64,000 bases of DNA from Thereva unica (lineage: Eukaryota > Arthropoda > Insecta > Diptera > Therevidae): assembly GCA_949987705.1 (NCBI GenBank), contig OX465281.1, positions 242,875,143-242,939,142 of the forward strand. Reading direction: 5' to 3'. The translations under genes and the position numbers were made by a program. Below are positions 21,746 through 31,593 of this stretch, one piece after another. Numbering within the stretch: position 1 is the stretch's first letter; every line of letters begins with the position of its first letter. The notes under the pieces are model-generated. The model saw only the letters and a list, made by a program, of their open reading frames with translations, did no database searches and was not told the origin of the DNA.

Positions 21746-24700
21746 AAGAGACCCAAAATTGAACTTGATGCAACAAGACCTGTGAATTAATGTGTGTATG
21801 AACAAGTAACAAGGAGGTGCACCGGCGAAAACATAGGTGCACCGTTCGCTAGGTGAAAACTCGACCTAAGCGGAACTTTGGTACCCTTCTTTTAACCGGT
21901 TAAGCCGGCGGAATGCCATATTTAAGCTACCTACAAGAGTTGTAGCTTGCCTGCTCATTTCGTGTAAAATTCAATATACATTTCGGAAAATGCAAGAGGC
22001 TTTGATTTTTACAATTTAAAAGTTACAAAGAAGGAAGCTTTCCTTTAGATGCAGCCTTGGTTCTAGCACCAGAGCAAACACAGGTTTTGATTGAAGTAGC
22101 AAACTCAGGTTTCGAAATTTAAAATATGAAATCTGACTTGGCACCTGAGTATGACAGGGGGATTTAAAGTCACTTCAAACAAACTGCCATATACTTACTA
22201 AAAGGTTTTTCATCAGAAAGTATCCTTTCAGTATCAATTGTGACCCCACCCACAGTACATCAACAGGGCTGCCGCCTTTACCTACCTACATACCTATATG
22301 ATATTAAAAGCTCTTTGAAGGCTAATTAGATCTTTAGTTGCATGTAGTCTTCAGAGGGCTATGGTTATATAATCGTGTCGTATAAGTTGAAATTTTCTTT
22401 ATATTTTCCTAATATGCTTCAAGGTAGTTCAAACATAAGATTTGATTTGTTCTCGACTTCGCTGGTGATTGCTGAAACCGTTTAAATTCATCGTATGAAA
22501 GAAATATAAAATTATTCAATTTAATCAACCATACAAAGGCAATTTTATGAGCAATTTGAAATATCAAATAACTCGGCATCATAAATCTATTGTGACATTC
22601 TTTAGTGGGGAAAATTTCCACTTAAACTTCATAGCATCCACAAAAACCGCTTAAAGGTTTTGTGGAGCATGCTATACTCTATATTTACTCAATGTCAGCT
22701 CATTAAAACTTTCATTCGAAACGTATCAAAGCCACATTCCAGCCCCTGCCTACCATTCACAAAATAACATCCTGTCAAACAAAGGTTTCTGGCACTCTTT
22801 CTCTCTCTCTGTCGCCTCACCTACCTACAGCGCCCATATTCACCCAGCAGCGACAACATTCCAGGTAATACCTTAGAAAAGGTGATATAAGTGCTTCGAG
22901 AACTCATTTAAAGTTGAATTTTGTCGCTTTTTAAGACGCCTCTCGCAGAACGACTGCCATAGAATCTCTTTAGAGTTCAGTGCACACGAGGATGAGGGGA
23001 GCAACTCAAAAGGGATGTTAGGTTTAATATGCGACGATATTTTGAATTTTGAATTATTACGGCAATTATTCTTTAGTTCAGGTGTGTGGCTTACGACTAA
23101 TTAAAATGTGTAGAGGGGGTGGTTGCGTGGGCTCAGGGTGTAATTAAGGTGATATACCGCGTAATAGCGAATCGGGGAGGGGATATTGCCGTGCAATTTA
23201 CAAACTCTCATAAATTTTTATAATCTCCAATGAACATAAAATTCTCTCATCGTTGTGCACAGCGAGAACAGAGCCTTATTCAAAGTCATGCCTGCCAAAA
23301 AGGATTGATGAATGGAAATTAGGGAAATTCCTGAAACCAAACAAAACAAAAGAGTGATTTCACCCACCATTTTGGATGTCCTAAATAAATACATTAAAAA
23401 AACAACTTCCCCGACAATATCCTAGAACAAAACACAAAAAAAAACAAAGAGGATCCCCGACTTTGATTGAGGGGCCACAGGGGGTGAATATTGCCCTAAA
23501 GATATTCATTTAGTCCTTGTATGCATGGATGTTAGTATATGTCTTGCCTATACATCCGTCCCGCACCTCCTTGCCTCCAGCAGGATTCCTTTCACATTCT
23601 GACATGTACACACCGAAAGAAAAAAAAGGGAGTCATCTTTCAAATGGATTTATGCGATTTCAATTTGCAATTTATGTATAAGGACAGGAGCACAGCTTAG
23701 AGGGAAACCGAATACGAAACATTGGCACACGAGATTAGCATTCGGGTGGGTCCTTTTATGAGCCGAAAAACGTGTCTTTGAAAAGGTTGTAAATAAACCA
23801 TTTCTCTCCCCCGCCCCCCTTCAAGGTTATTTTCCGCATCAATCGCTAGATATTTTCTTAGTAACCAACCCCATATGAGAAAGGAGCAAAAAACTGACGA
23901 GGAAATAATAAGGAGCTTTTGTGTGGCGAAGGTCTCCTTTTTATGGAGATTAAAGTTAAATAAAAGGGTTCAAAGGTTTCAAATTAACTTTTATACATTT
24001 AAATGATTTAGTTATAATTTATATCAATTTCGTTTTAGGGTGTGTGTTTTTTTTTTATTCAGAATACTTATGTATTCGATTTTTTAAGGTTAAATAAAAT
24101 TTATTCCAAAAAAAAAAATAATAAATCCATCATTTTATCTTTCCTTCCTGTATATAAAGTTTTCGTAGAGAATATTTTTCGGTTCATTTTCCAAGAATTT
24201 ATATATTCCTGTCAACATATTTTATTCGGTAATAATATGCCACATTAAGCAGATAAATATTGGATCTCAAATTTGGGTAAACCCAATTTTTTTTTTTTTA
24301 TAATGAGAAACAAGATTGAATTCGTAGTATTATTCAATTGGGGAAACCAGACCTTGTGTTTAGATTCATTTTACGTATGACGATTCGTACATAACATATT
24401 GTTTTTTTATGGGGAAGAGTAGAGCTAGAGAAGTAAGCCCCTCTGTACTATGGAGAGATCAATGGTACAGCGCAATGCCAAATAGGAAGCGGTATTGAGA
24501 AAGGACACAAATTCACAAATGAATATATAGGCGGAATGATCTTGACGAGACCGTTTCAATCTTCTTCTTCTTATTTAACGGCATTACAACAAGGATCTGA
24601 TCCAAGCCTGTCACAACTGTTTTCTCCACTGGTCCCGATTCTGAGCCGATGTCATCAAGGTTGGCATCCCTAAACTCTGTTAGTCATGATCTACGCCATC

Positions 24701-24749
24701 CTTTCAACGGAGAATGGTAAACACAGACAGACGCCATTTATTCACATCT
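21746..24749. other. No gene recognised
   Basis: Long stretch without coding. A diverged repeat phrase near 22140-22195 recurs near 43100 (see findings). A CTTCTTCTTCTT run at about 24561 resembles an RTE-type tail but no upstream coding was recognised. CT-rich and AT-rich simple tracts occur at 22795-22812 and 24040-24120. Confidence 0.5.
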
Positions 24750-25064
24750 AGGGTGCCGTATTAGACGACAGACACCAGTTATATTTTTGTTGAAAATGTT
24801 CAGACACTTCGCAGAAGGTATCCAAGAAAAAATGTCTGCACAGTTCCGATGCTCTATTCATACTTCTCGGCAGACACCCACAGACACGTTCAGACAAGAA
24901 CCGCACAGACAAAATATTTTTTCCATGAAAGGTACGACCCGTGTTTGTCTACCCGCGCAGTGTCACAGTAGATCATGTTCATGCAGGCTGTCTAGAAAAA
25001 ATTTATTTTGTCTGACATGGCGCGTGTCTGACACGCTCGACGTCTGTAGATACGAACGGACCTT
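24750..25064. mobile_element. Candidate foldback/MITE rich in CAGAC motifs
   Basis: Two inner arms are inverse copies: CAGACACGTTCAGACA...CAGACAAAATATTTTTTC (about 24889-24930) and GAAAAAATTTATTTTGTCTG...CGTGTCTGACA (about 24992-25034). Outer ends AGGGTGCCGT and ACGGACCTT are roughly inverse. It abuts a LINE-K fragment at 25065. No clear target duplication (CTA versus TTA), so class is uncertain. Confidence 0.4.
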
Positions 25065-25490
25065 AAAAGATGCTTCCTAAAAATGACAATTGAATCGGCT
25101 TGTTTTAATACAACAAGGGAAGAATTCCATAGCGGAGCTGCGTGGACGAAGGCCAATTAACGTTTTAGAATGCGAAATCTTCACACTATTATTTCTAAGT
25201 GACGATAAAAGCTGCACAAACTGATTGGGATAAGATGGTTTACGATGCTGGAGGATATCGTGAAACAGACGTAGAAGTCTATACTCACGGTAGTCGGTAA
25301 GAAAGCAGCCCATAACGGAATTAGAATAGGGCGAGATATGGTCTTAAAATGGCGTAACTTGTTAACAAAACGAACAGTTATTAAAGGCAATTTTAAATTT
25401 ACGAGCGCGACGAGTTGCGACAGTTGCCTGTATGTTTTACGAATGATGGAACTAACATGATAGCAGCAGGTCATTTTCGCATACAAGATA
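25065..25490 (-). pseudogene. LINE-K fragment (copy 3, C-terminal part)
   Basis: The minus strand reads FLTDYREYRLLRLFHDILQHRKPSYPNQFVQ, paralleling the C-terminus of the copy at 27615-29150 (RDYREFRLLRLLHDILHQRKPAYLNQFVQ). Farther upstream come KTYRQLSQL and VSSIIRKTY with frameshifts and small deletions. Only the region after the catalytic core is present. The copy is inert. Confidence 0.8.
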
Positions 25491-26175
25491 ACAAACATAT
25501 GTTTGGTGGAAAAAACTGACTTTCTGAGTCTGTTTTTTCATTATTAATACGTTTTTGGGGACCATTTTGAGCATTGTACGCTTTTAAAATCCACTATTTT
25601 TTACTTGTACATGATAGTACAAGGTTTGAAGAAAAGTTTAAGCTATCGAACGTTGATCCACCGAAATCCATGGACCAAGAGGAGCGTTTTTACAAGAACG
25701 CCTTTTTTGCAAAAAGTGAAATTTCAAGGAAACTGTTCAATATTTCGCAACAAAAATTACACCGTTTTTTCAGCTGGCAAGAAGCAATATTTGTACTAAA
25801 TTACAAATATGTAAGTGGCGTTAAACAAAAGTTAATAAGAAATTAAAAAAACTTGATTTTCGACAGTTTTTCCCATTTTTCTCTATATTTTGTGCCCTAA
25901 CCTATAACTCAATATATATATATCAATCGAAAGATAATTTGAATAGCTACAACTTTATAATTTGATTTTTTTCGATCCGAGGTCACGTTTTTCTTTTATT
26001 CGCTAAAAACCGTTTTTTTCAGTTTCCAGAATTTTTTAGGTTAGGTTCGCCATTCCAAATTCCGAAAAAAAAGACGCTATCTTTTTTAGAATTTTATTTC
26101 CTATATGACCATATTTTTTGTTTTCTGTTGGCAATTAACGCAAAAATTACATGGAGCTATTTTAGATTGATTGGA
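25491..26175. other. No gene recognised
   Basis: AT-rich; a 90-codon plus-strand frame at 25574-25846 has no recognised motif. A short (AT)n run lies near 25915. Confidence 0.5.
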
Positions 26176-27326
26176 CTAGTAGTCGAGATCCTTAAGGCGG
26201 TCTAACAAACCCCATTGTATGCCGCCTGTTCTACTATCTAGAGCGCCGACAAGGATGTCATTTATTACTATAAGAAATAGTAATGGCGAAAGTAGGCATC
26301 CTTGCCGTACTCCTGAGCTCACCTCGAAGCTGTCGGATAATTTTCCATTATGGAGAACTCTGCATTTGGAATTGTTATATAGGGCTTTTATCAATTCTAT
26401 TATTTTATCAGGCAGTCCACGTCGCCGTAGTCCCTGCCATATAAAGCTCCTATTGACCGAGTCGAACGCTTTCTCATAATCTACGAAAGCAAGGTAAAGG
26501 GGGGATCGGAATTCAGTAGACTGCTCCACTATTATTCGTAAGGTGTTGATATGATCAATACATGAGCGGCCCTTCCTGAATCCGGCCTGCTGCCTCCTAA
26601 GCGTTCGGTCTACTGCCTCACTTATCCTAGATAGTAATATATGGGACAAAATTTTGCCCACTGTAGATAGTAAACAGATGCCTCTCCAGTTGTAGCATAT
26701 TGTTAGGTCCCCCTTTTTTGGTATTTTGACTATGATACCTTCCGTCCAATCCTCCGGAAAGGTACAGGTGTTCCATGCTATTTGTAGGATTGGCTGAAGC
26801 GCATCTGCTATGAGGCTTGAGTCGGCTTTCAACAATTCTGGCGGGATGCCATCTTTCCCAGCTGCTTTACCATTGGCCATCGCATGAATTGCGGTTACTA
26901 TTTCCGTCTTGGATGGGGCCCGGGTGGTGATTCGAATTAGCTGTGCATTGTTGCTGGTTTCCTGAGGTTCCTGTGTAAATGAACCATTCAGGGCGGCGAG
27001 GAAGTAATCTCTCCATCTTTGGAGCTGCTCCTCGTCGCTGCACAGCAGCCTTCCATCCGCACTCTTAACGGCATGCTTTTTAGTAGAGTGCTTTCCCGTG
27101 AGCTGTTTAGTAATTTGGTACAGCACCTTACTGTTGCCTGTGTTTGCCGCGTTTTCCGCTTTTTTTGCGAGCTCATTTATCTGCTGCCTTTTATCACGCC
27201 GGACACTTCTCTTTACCTCCCGGTGTAATTGGGAGTATTCCCTTTCCAGTTGGTAACGTCTTTCAGGGTCGCTTGTAGAGTTTACTTTATTTTTTAGGGC
27301 TCTCCTGCGTTCTATTTTTTGCCAGG
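26176..27326 (-). pseudogene. RTE/L1-like reverse transcriptase, 3'-truncated at the YADD motif (RTE-2)
   Basis: A single open minus-strand frame runs from about 27324 (WQKIERRRALKNK) to a stop at 26176. It holds a basic coiled linker (REVKRSVRRDKRQQINELAKK), then, numbering residues from 27126, MANGKAAGKDGIPPELLKA (83-101), TEGIIVKIPKKGDL (128-141), YNWRGICLLS (145-154), QQAGFRKGRSCIDHI (179-193), the A motif VDYEKAFDSVNR (215-226) and SGVRQGCLLSPLLF (271-284). It ends DLDY where YADD is expected, so the active site loses its second aspartate pair and everything downstream. LINEs normally lose 5' ends, so this 3' loss points to a later deletion. The 5' side is cut by the tail of LINE-K at 27327. 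No stops interrupt the remaining coding, so the loss may be recent. Confidence 0.88.
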
Positions 27327-29150
27327 TTATTGTTATTGTTTATTGCAAAAATATGTACAAAGATACAGATCTTATTTCAGTACATTCATTAAAAAAACGA
27401 TACATAAAAGTACGGTGACACAATTTAAGAAAAGAAAAAAAATTAATTAAAAATTCAAAACTAACAAATAAATTAGAAAAAAAAAAATATAAAATATATA
27501 TATAAAAAAAGAAACTAGCTATTAAAGATAATTAATTAGAAAATTAGCTAAAACAAATTAAAATATAACAGTAAATGCAGAGAAAAAGAAAAAAAAAAGT
27601 TATATATTCATGCTTTAATTCGTCCTGTTAGTAATTAAATCGAAAAGCCGCCTCTTGAAAACGTTCATTGAATCGACACGTTGTAAACCCACTGGGAGGG
27701 AGTTCCATAACAGAGCTGCGGAGACAAAGAAAGAACGCTGCCCAACTAGTGTGCGGAAACGCGGAATAATCAAATTGTTGTTTCTGAGTGATTGTGACGA
27801 CTGAACAAACTGATTAAGGTACGCGGGTTTGCGTTGGTGCAATATATCATGAAGCAGGCGCAAAAGCCTAAACTCACGATAATCCCTAAAGGAGCAGCCC
27901 AACACGGTGTTTGAATAAGGCGAAATGTGGTCGAACCGGCGTAAGTTATAAATAAAGCGTACACAATCGTTAAAGGCTACTTCGAGCTTATGAGCGCACA
28001 AAGAATCTAGGGAGGGGAAAATGGAGAGGCCCTGCATCAAAAGAGGTAAGAGCAAGGCTTTCACCAAATACAAGCGGATAGCCCTTTTAAGCAAACCGCA
28101 GTGGTATCTAAGTTTTGAAAGGAGCCCGTATGTTTTGCCAACAATTAAATTAACGTGGTCGCAGCAGGTCATACTACTATTTAGGACCACTCCAAGATTC
28201 CTCACTTTAAAAACGCAAGCCAGAGGAACCCCATTTAAGGAAATTACTGGGAGGTCGGATTGAGAAATTGGAGAGTGAGTGAAAAAAATGCAATGTGACT
28301 TCGATGGATTTAGCTGCAGTAAGTTCAGTGTTGACCAGCTTGAGATATTATGCAAGTCTGCCGCAATCAGCTCCACACAATTATGGATTTGATCTTTTGG
28401 CGCAGAGAAATAAAGCTGCACATCATCTGCATACATATGAACCTTAGAATGCTTTATTACTAGAGGAAGATCATTAATAAAAACGCTGAACAAAAGTGGT
28501 CCAAGAATAGAACCTTGAGGAACTCCCGAGGTAAGTAACGAACTGGTGGAACTAGAGTCTCCGAGTTTAACTTTTTGCGAGCGGTTCTTTAAAAAGCTAT
28601 GCAAAAGCTTAAGAGCAGTTGAAGAAAAAGAGACTTGAGTGGAGAGTTTTTGCAAGAGCAAAGAGTGATTGACGCTATCAAAGGCTTTAGAGAAATCAAG
28701 TAGCAACAGACAACAAATGTGACGATCATCAAGAGAATTGCGAATATCATTTGTGACTTTGAGAAGTGCTGTTTCACAGCTGTGATGCTTGCGGAAACCA
28801 GATTGCCATTCACTTATAAATTGAAGTTGTTCACAAAACTCAAGGATTTGAGTCGCTATCAGTTTTTCAAAAACCTTTGCTAGAAAGGGAAGTATACTAA
28901 TGGGCCGAAAATCCGATGGAAGAGCAGGAGAGGGGCACTTAGGTATGGGCGTAATTAATGCATGCTTCCACAAAGTGGGAAACTTCGAAGTAGTGAAGCA
29001 CGCGTTGAATATGTGGGTTAAAATAGGCAGCAAGCAAGGTAGTAACATTTTTAGAAATCGTGGTGAAATATTATCGCTACCAGTGGCTGTAGATTTGATA
29101 GAATTTAAAGCAGGTTGTGTCCGAGATCCAGTGTTGCTGGTTTCTTTGGA
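27327..29150 (-). mobile_element. LINE-K main copy: 5'-truncated non-LTR retrotransposon
   Basis: It comprises the reverse transcriptase frame (27615-29150) plus a T/A-rich 3' UTR of about 285 bp. The minus strand ends CAATAAACAATAACAATAAC, that is, a polyadenylation-like AATAAA followed by an AATAAC simple-repeat tail. The tail abuts RTE-2 coding at 27326, consistent with insertion into that older element, but no second half of RTE-2 is visible past 29150. The endonuclease and ORF1 are absent. Sister fragments are at 3534-4925 and 25065-25490. Confidence 0.88.
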
Positions 29151-29186
29151 CATAACCGATGCTCGTTTCACATAACCGATGCTCAT
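27615..29186 (-). CDS. Reverse transcriptase of LINE-K (open, lacking endonuclease)
   Basis: This is the longest uninterrupted reading frame in the window (523 codons). The first dozen codons come from the adjacent 20-bp tandem repeat rather than the element. Motifs by residue: TATGSDNIS (33-41), WKHALITPIPK (73-83), DFRPISILPFLAKVFEKL (92-109), QSGFRKHHSCETALLK (128-143), catalytic A motif LLDFSKAFDSVNH (162-174), SGVPQGSILGPLLF (220-233), catalytic C motif YADD (252-255), then a C-terminal connection domain with KTYGLLSKLRYHCGLL and FRDYREFRLLRLLHDIL. Both catalytic motifs are intact. Without the apurinic-like endonuclease and a promoter it probably cannot transpose on its own. The absence of stops suggests a young insertion. 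Clade: CR1/Jockey group by motif style, not proven. Confidence 0.9.
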   Translation of the reverse strand: MSIGYVKRASVMSKETSNTGSRTQPALNSIKSTATGSDNISPRFLKMLLPCLLPILTHIFNACFTTSKFPTLWKHALITPIPKCPSPALPSDFRPISILPFLAKVFEKLIATQILEFCEQLQFISEWQSGFRKHHSCETALLKVTNDIRNSLDDRHICCLLLLDFSKAFDSVNHSLLLQKLSTQVSFSSTALKLLHSFLKNRSQKVKLGDSSSTSSLLTSGVPQGSILGPLLFSVFINDLPLVIKHSKVHMYADDVQLYFSAPKDQIHNCVELIAADLHNISSWSTLNLLQLNPSKSHCIFFTHSPISQSDLPVISLNGVPLACVFKVRNLGVVLNSSMTCCDHVNLIVGKTYGLLSKLRYHCGLLKRAIRLYLVKALLLPLLMQGLSIFPSLDSLCAHKLEVAFNDCVRFIYNLRRFDHISPYSNTVLGCSFRDYREFRLLRLLHDILHQRKPAYLNQFVQSSQSLRNNNLIIPRFRTLVGQRSFFVSAALLWNSLPVGLQRVDSMNVFKRRLFDLITNRTN

Positions 29187-29210
29187 TTCACATAACCGAT
29201 GCTCGTTTCA
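29151..29210 (+). repeat. Three 20-bp tandem repeats
   Basis: CATAACCGATGCTCGTTTCA is repeated at 29151, 29171 and 29191, with one G-to-A change in the middle unit. It sits exactly at the 5' edge of the LINE-K insertion. Confidence 0.92.
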
Positions 29211-29984
29211 TGGAGCACTCCATTTACCGCGCAGATATTTGTCATAATCGTGAACTTTTTCTTAAAACAAAACAAAAAAAACTGTGATTTTTCAATACAA
29301 TAACTAAGAGAAAAATCGTATTAATTATATGAGTGCATTTTGAATAAAATTGGCCCTGTAGAACAGGTAAAGAACAAATTTTTAAAACTGTCGTAAATAG
29401 ATTTTCAAGAAAAAGTTCAAACACAAAAAGCTTTTTGTGCACAAGCTATCGCACCTGGAAAAGGCGTGGTTTTCAAACGAGCTTTTCAGTTAAATCAAAC
29501 CTAACATACTTTTCCTGAAAATGGGTTGAAGGGCAACTCTTCACGAACAAATAATGCTTTTAAAAATAACTCTAGGACCACATCGGCCTTGTTCAAAATT
29601 TTATCTGTCTCTTATATTTTTGCAATTTACGCGAAAAGTAATTATTATTTTTTCATGAAATTTTTATTCTAGCTGGGCACCAACAATTGCGCCATAGCTC
29701 TTCATTTAAAACTTTTTTGGGCTCGCTTCGCTCGCAAGGCCCCAATCACACTGAAGCCTGCTGCAGTTCCACACTCTGTACATATGACAGTCGTGAAACT
29801 TCTTACAGCCAAAAGTACGTAAGTGCAAAATATGTGTTTTGAGAAAATCGCCTTTAAAGGTGGGTGCACCATCTAGACCTTCAGTATTTCAACATTGAAT
29901 AAACCCGATATTTATTAGCCGATTTTGACAAATAAACGCGATTTTTTTAGGATATCCTCTACCATTTATTTTAAATTAGTCTTT
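29211..29984. other. No gene recognised
   Basis: AT-rich. A small GC hairpin (GGGCTCGCTTCGCTCGCAAG) lies near 29721 with no assigned role. Confidence 0.5.
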
Positions 29985-30300
29985 AAATATAATGTCGATT
30001 AATTGACCACCTCCATTCGATACGCAAAAAGCAGCCCTTTTTCGGGCATCCTGCATAACATTGGATAACATTTCGGGCGTTATAGCAGCTATTTCGGCTC
30101 GTATGTTAGCTTTGAGATCGTGAATGGTTTTCGGCTTGCTGGCATAAACTTACTTTTTTAATAACCTCAGAGAAAAAATTCTGGTTCCCTTAAATCCAGA
30201 GAACGAGAAAAGTTTTGTTTATTGATTCCACTAGAGAGTGTAAAATGAGCTACGTCCGTCATCAAAATGTCCCAAATATCAGTCTCGGCATCGATCATTC
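29985..30300 (-). pseudogene. Mariner-like transposase C-terminus, internally deleted
   Basis: On the minus strand the last 49 codons before the stop at 29985 read KPKTIHDLKANIRAEI...NVMQDARKRAAFC...GQLIDIIFKD. This is the usual ending of an insect Tc1/mariner-superfamily transposase ('DLK..IR..I..I...ML..VM...R...C....G.HL.DIIFK'). Just upstream is EFFL*GY*KSK, matching the conserved DFFLWGYLKSK block with two stops. Before that, DVAHFTLSSGINKQN resembles the first-aspartate block (DEAHFHL-G-VN-QN). The stretch between the first and second catalytic aspartates is missing. A cut-and-paste transposase is the ancestral role; this copy is dead. Confidence 0.75.
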
Positions 30301-31486
30301 TTGGGACGGCATTTATTTAGGCGTGTATTGAATCATATCTAAAATGGCACTGAATAACGTTTCAGAATCGGGAACATTTGTCAAAATCAGCTAAAAAAAT
30401 ATCAGAGTTATTCATTTTTGTAACGCCGATGGTGTAGAAGGCGCAATTGTGCACATAATCATTTTTGCGGGTCCGATAATTCAGCGGGTACACCTCATTT
30501 TAAGGCAAGAGTTATAATTATGATTTAAAAAAACCGAATACTCAAAACCCTTGAATTTGCTCTTAAGCACTTCTGCCTTTTTACTGTAGTGTATACCCGA
30601 ATAAGGTTTGGAAAAGACTGTCGGATCTACACCACAACTTCCTAGAATTGGTGAAGGTGACTCCTCTAGAAGGAGTCAGGTAAAGAACTGCCCTCGGAAT
30701 GATGGACGAGCTTCTTTTATAGACGAGCGAGAAAGCTTTTTTCGATGAGCTTCCATGACAGGAAGCTTTCAGCTTCAAAGAGAGCAAACAAAACGTCTTT
30801 CAGGCCTGGGGCTTTAATGTTTACTGTATGAGTTTTTGGAGAGGGATTCCACTAGTGATGAATTGTGGGTTGTTACAAAAATTGCAAGAACAGTCTCCGG
30901 GGGTTATATAATAAAGCAAATGTTTGGATTTGCTAAAGGTGACTCCTAAGGTTAGGTTATCACTCCTCTCTTTTTGTGGAGATTCAGGGTTTATAAGGTC
31001 TGTCTGTGCTTTTATTACATTCTCACAACTTTTGTCAATAATAAGAACTCGGGATTTAGTCTATTGATAAGTTTTCGTCAAACGGATGAACCCGAAGCTC
31101 TTTGGGTATCTACGTAGTCATGATTTAGATTTACCTAGAATTCTACTAACTTTATGGAAAGTTTGTGTTGTAATTTTTTTTTTTGTATTTTCTGAAATTT
31201 TAAAATACATAGACTGCGACTTTCTGACTCGGATATTCTGACCTCATTATCATAGATACCTTCTGTTGATTGCATAAAGCCCCTGAGTACATCGTCACCT
31301 ATGATGATATTAAATACACAAGTAATCTCTTTTTACCATATGTTGCTTACTCGAGCTAAAAAGATTCTTTGTTCTGAAATTGGTTCAATTTAAGGAAAAT
31401 CCGCGCCAAACAACTCTCGCATACAAATGTGTGATCAGATATCCTTGGCATATGCTACAAGCATGTCTATGGATTAGTATACCCAC
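30301..31486. other. No gene recognised
   Basis: May contain degraded upstream parts of the mariner-like element to about 30450. GGTGACTCCT phrases occur near 30657 and 30939. Confidence 0.45.
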
Positions 31487-31593
31487 CTGAATCTCTTGCA
31501 TATGTTCAAAAATCAATCTCGCCACCGGTGTGGGAATCTCATACGGTGGGGTATATTCAATACACCACACTTTTTTTTCTCTCTCCATATTTT
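31487..31593 (-). CDS. Candidate short internal exon (unidentified)
   Basis: On the minus strand TTAATTTTCCTTTAAG ending at 31594 could be an acceptor and ATTCAG/GTGGGT at 31487/31486 a donor. Between them, after two bases completing a codon, 35 codons read MEREKKVWCIEYTPP... through IFEHMQEIQ. The Pro/aromatic pattern looks protein-like, but 35 open codons occur often by chance in AT-rich DNA. It ends on a codon boundary, so it cannot splice directly to the exon at 12806-13214 (which needs two bases from upstream); another exon would have to lie between. Family not recognised. Confidence 0.25.
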
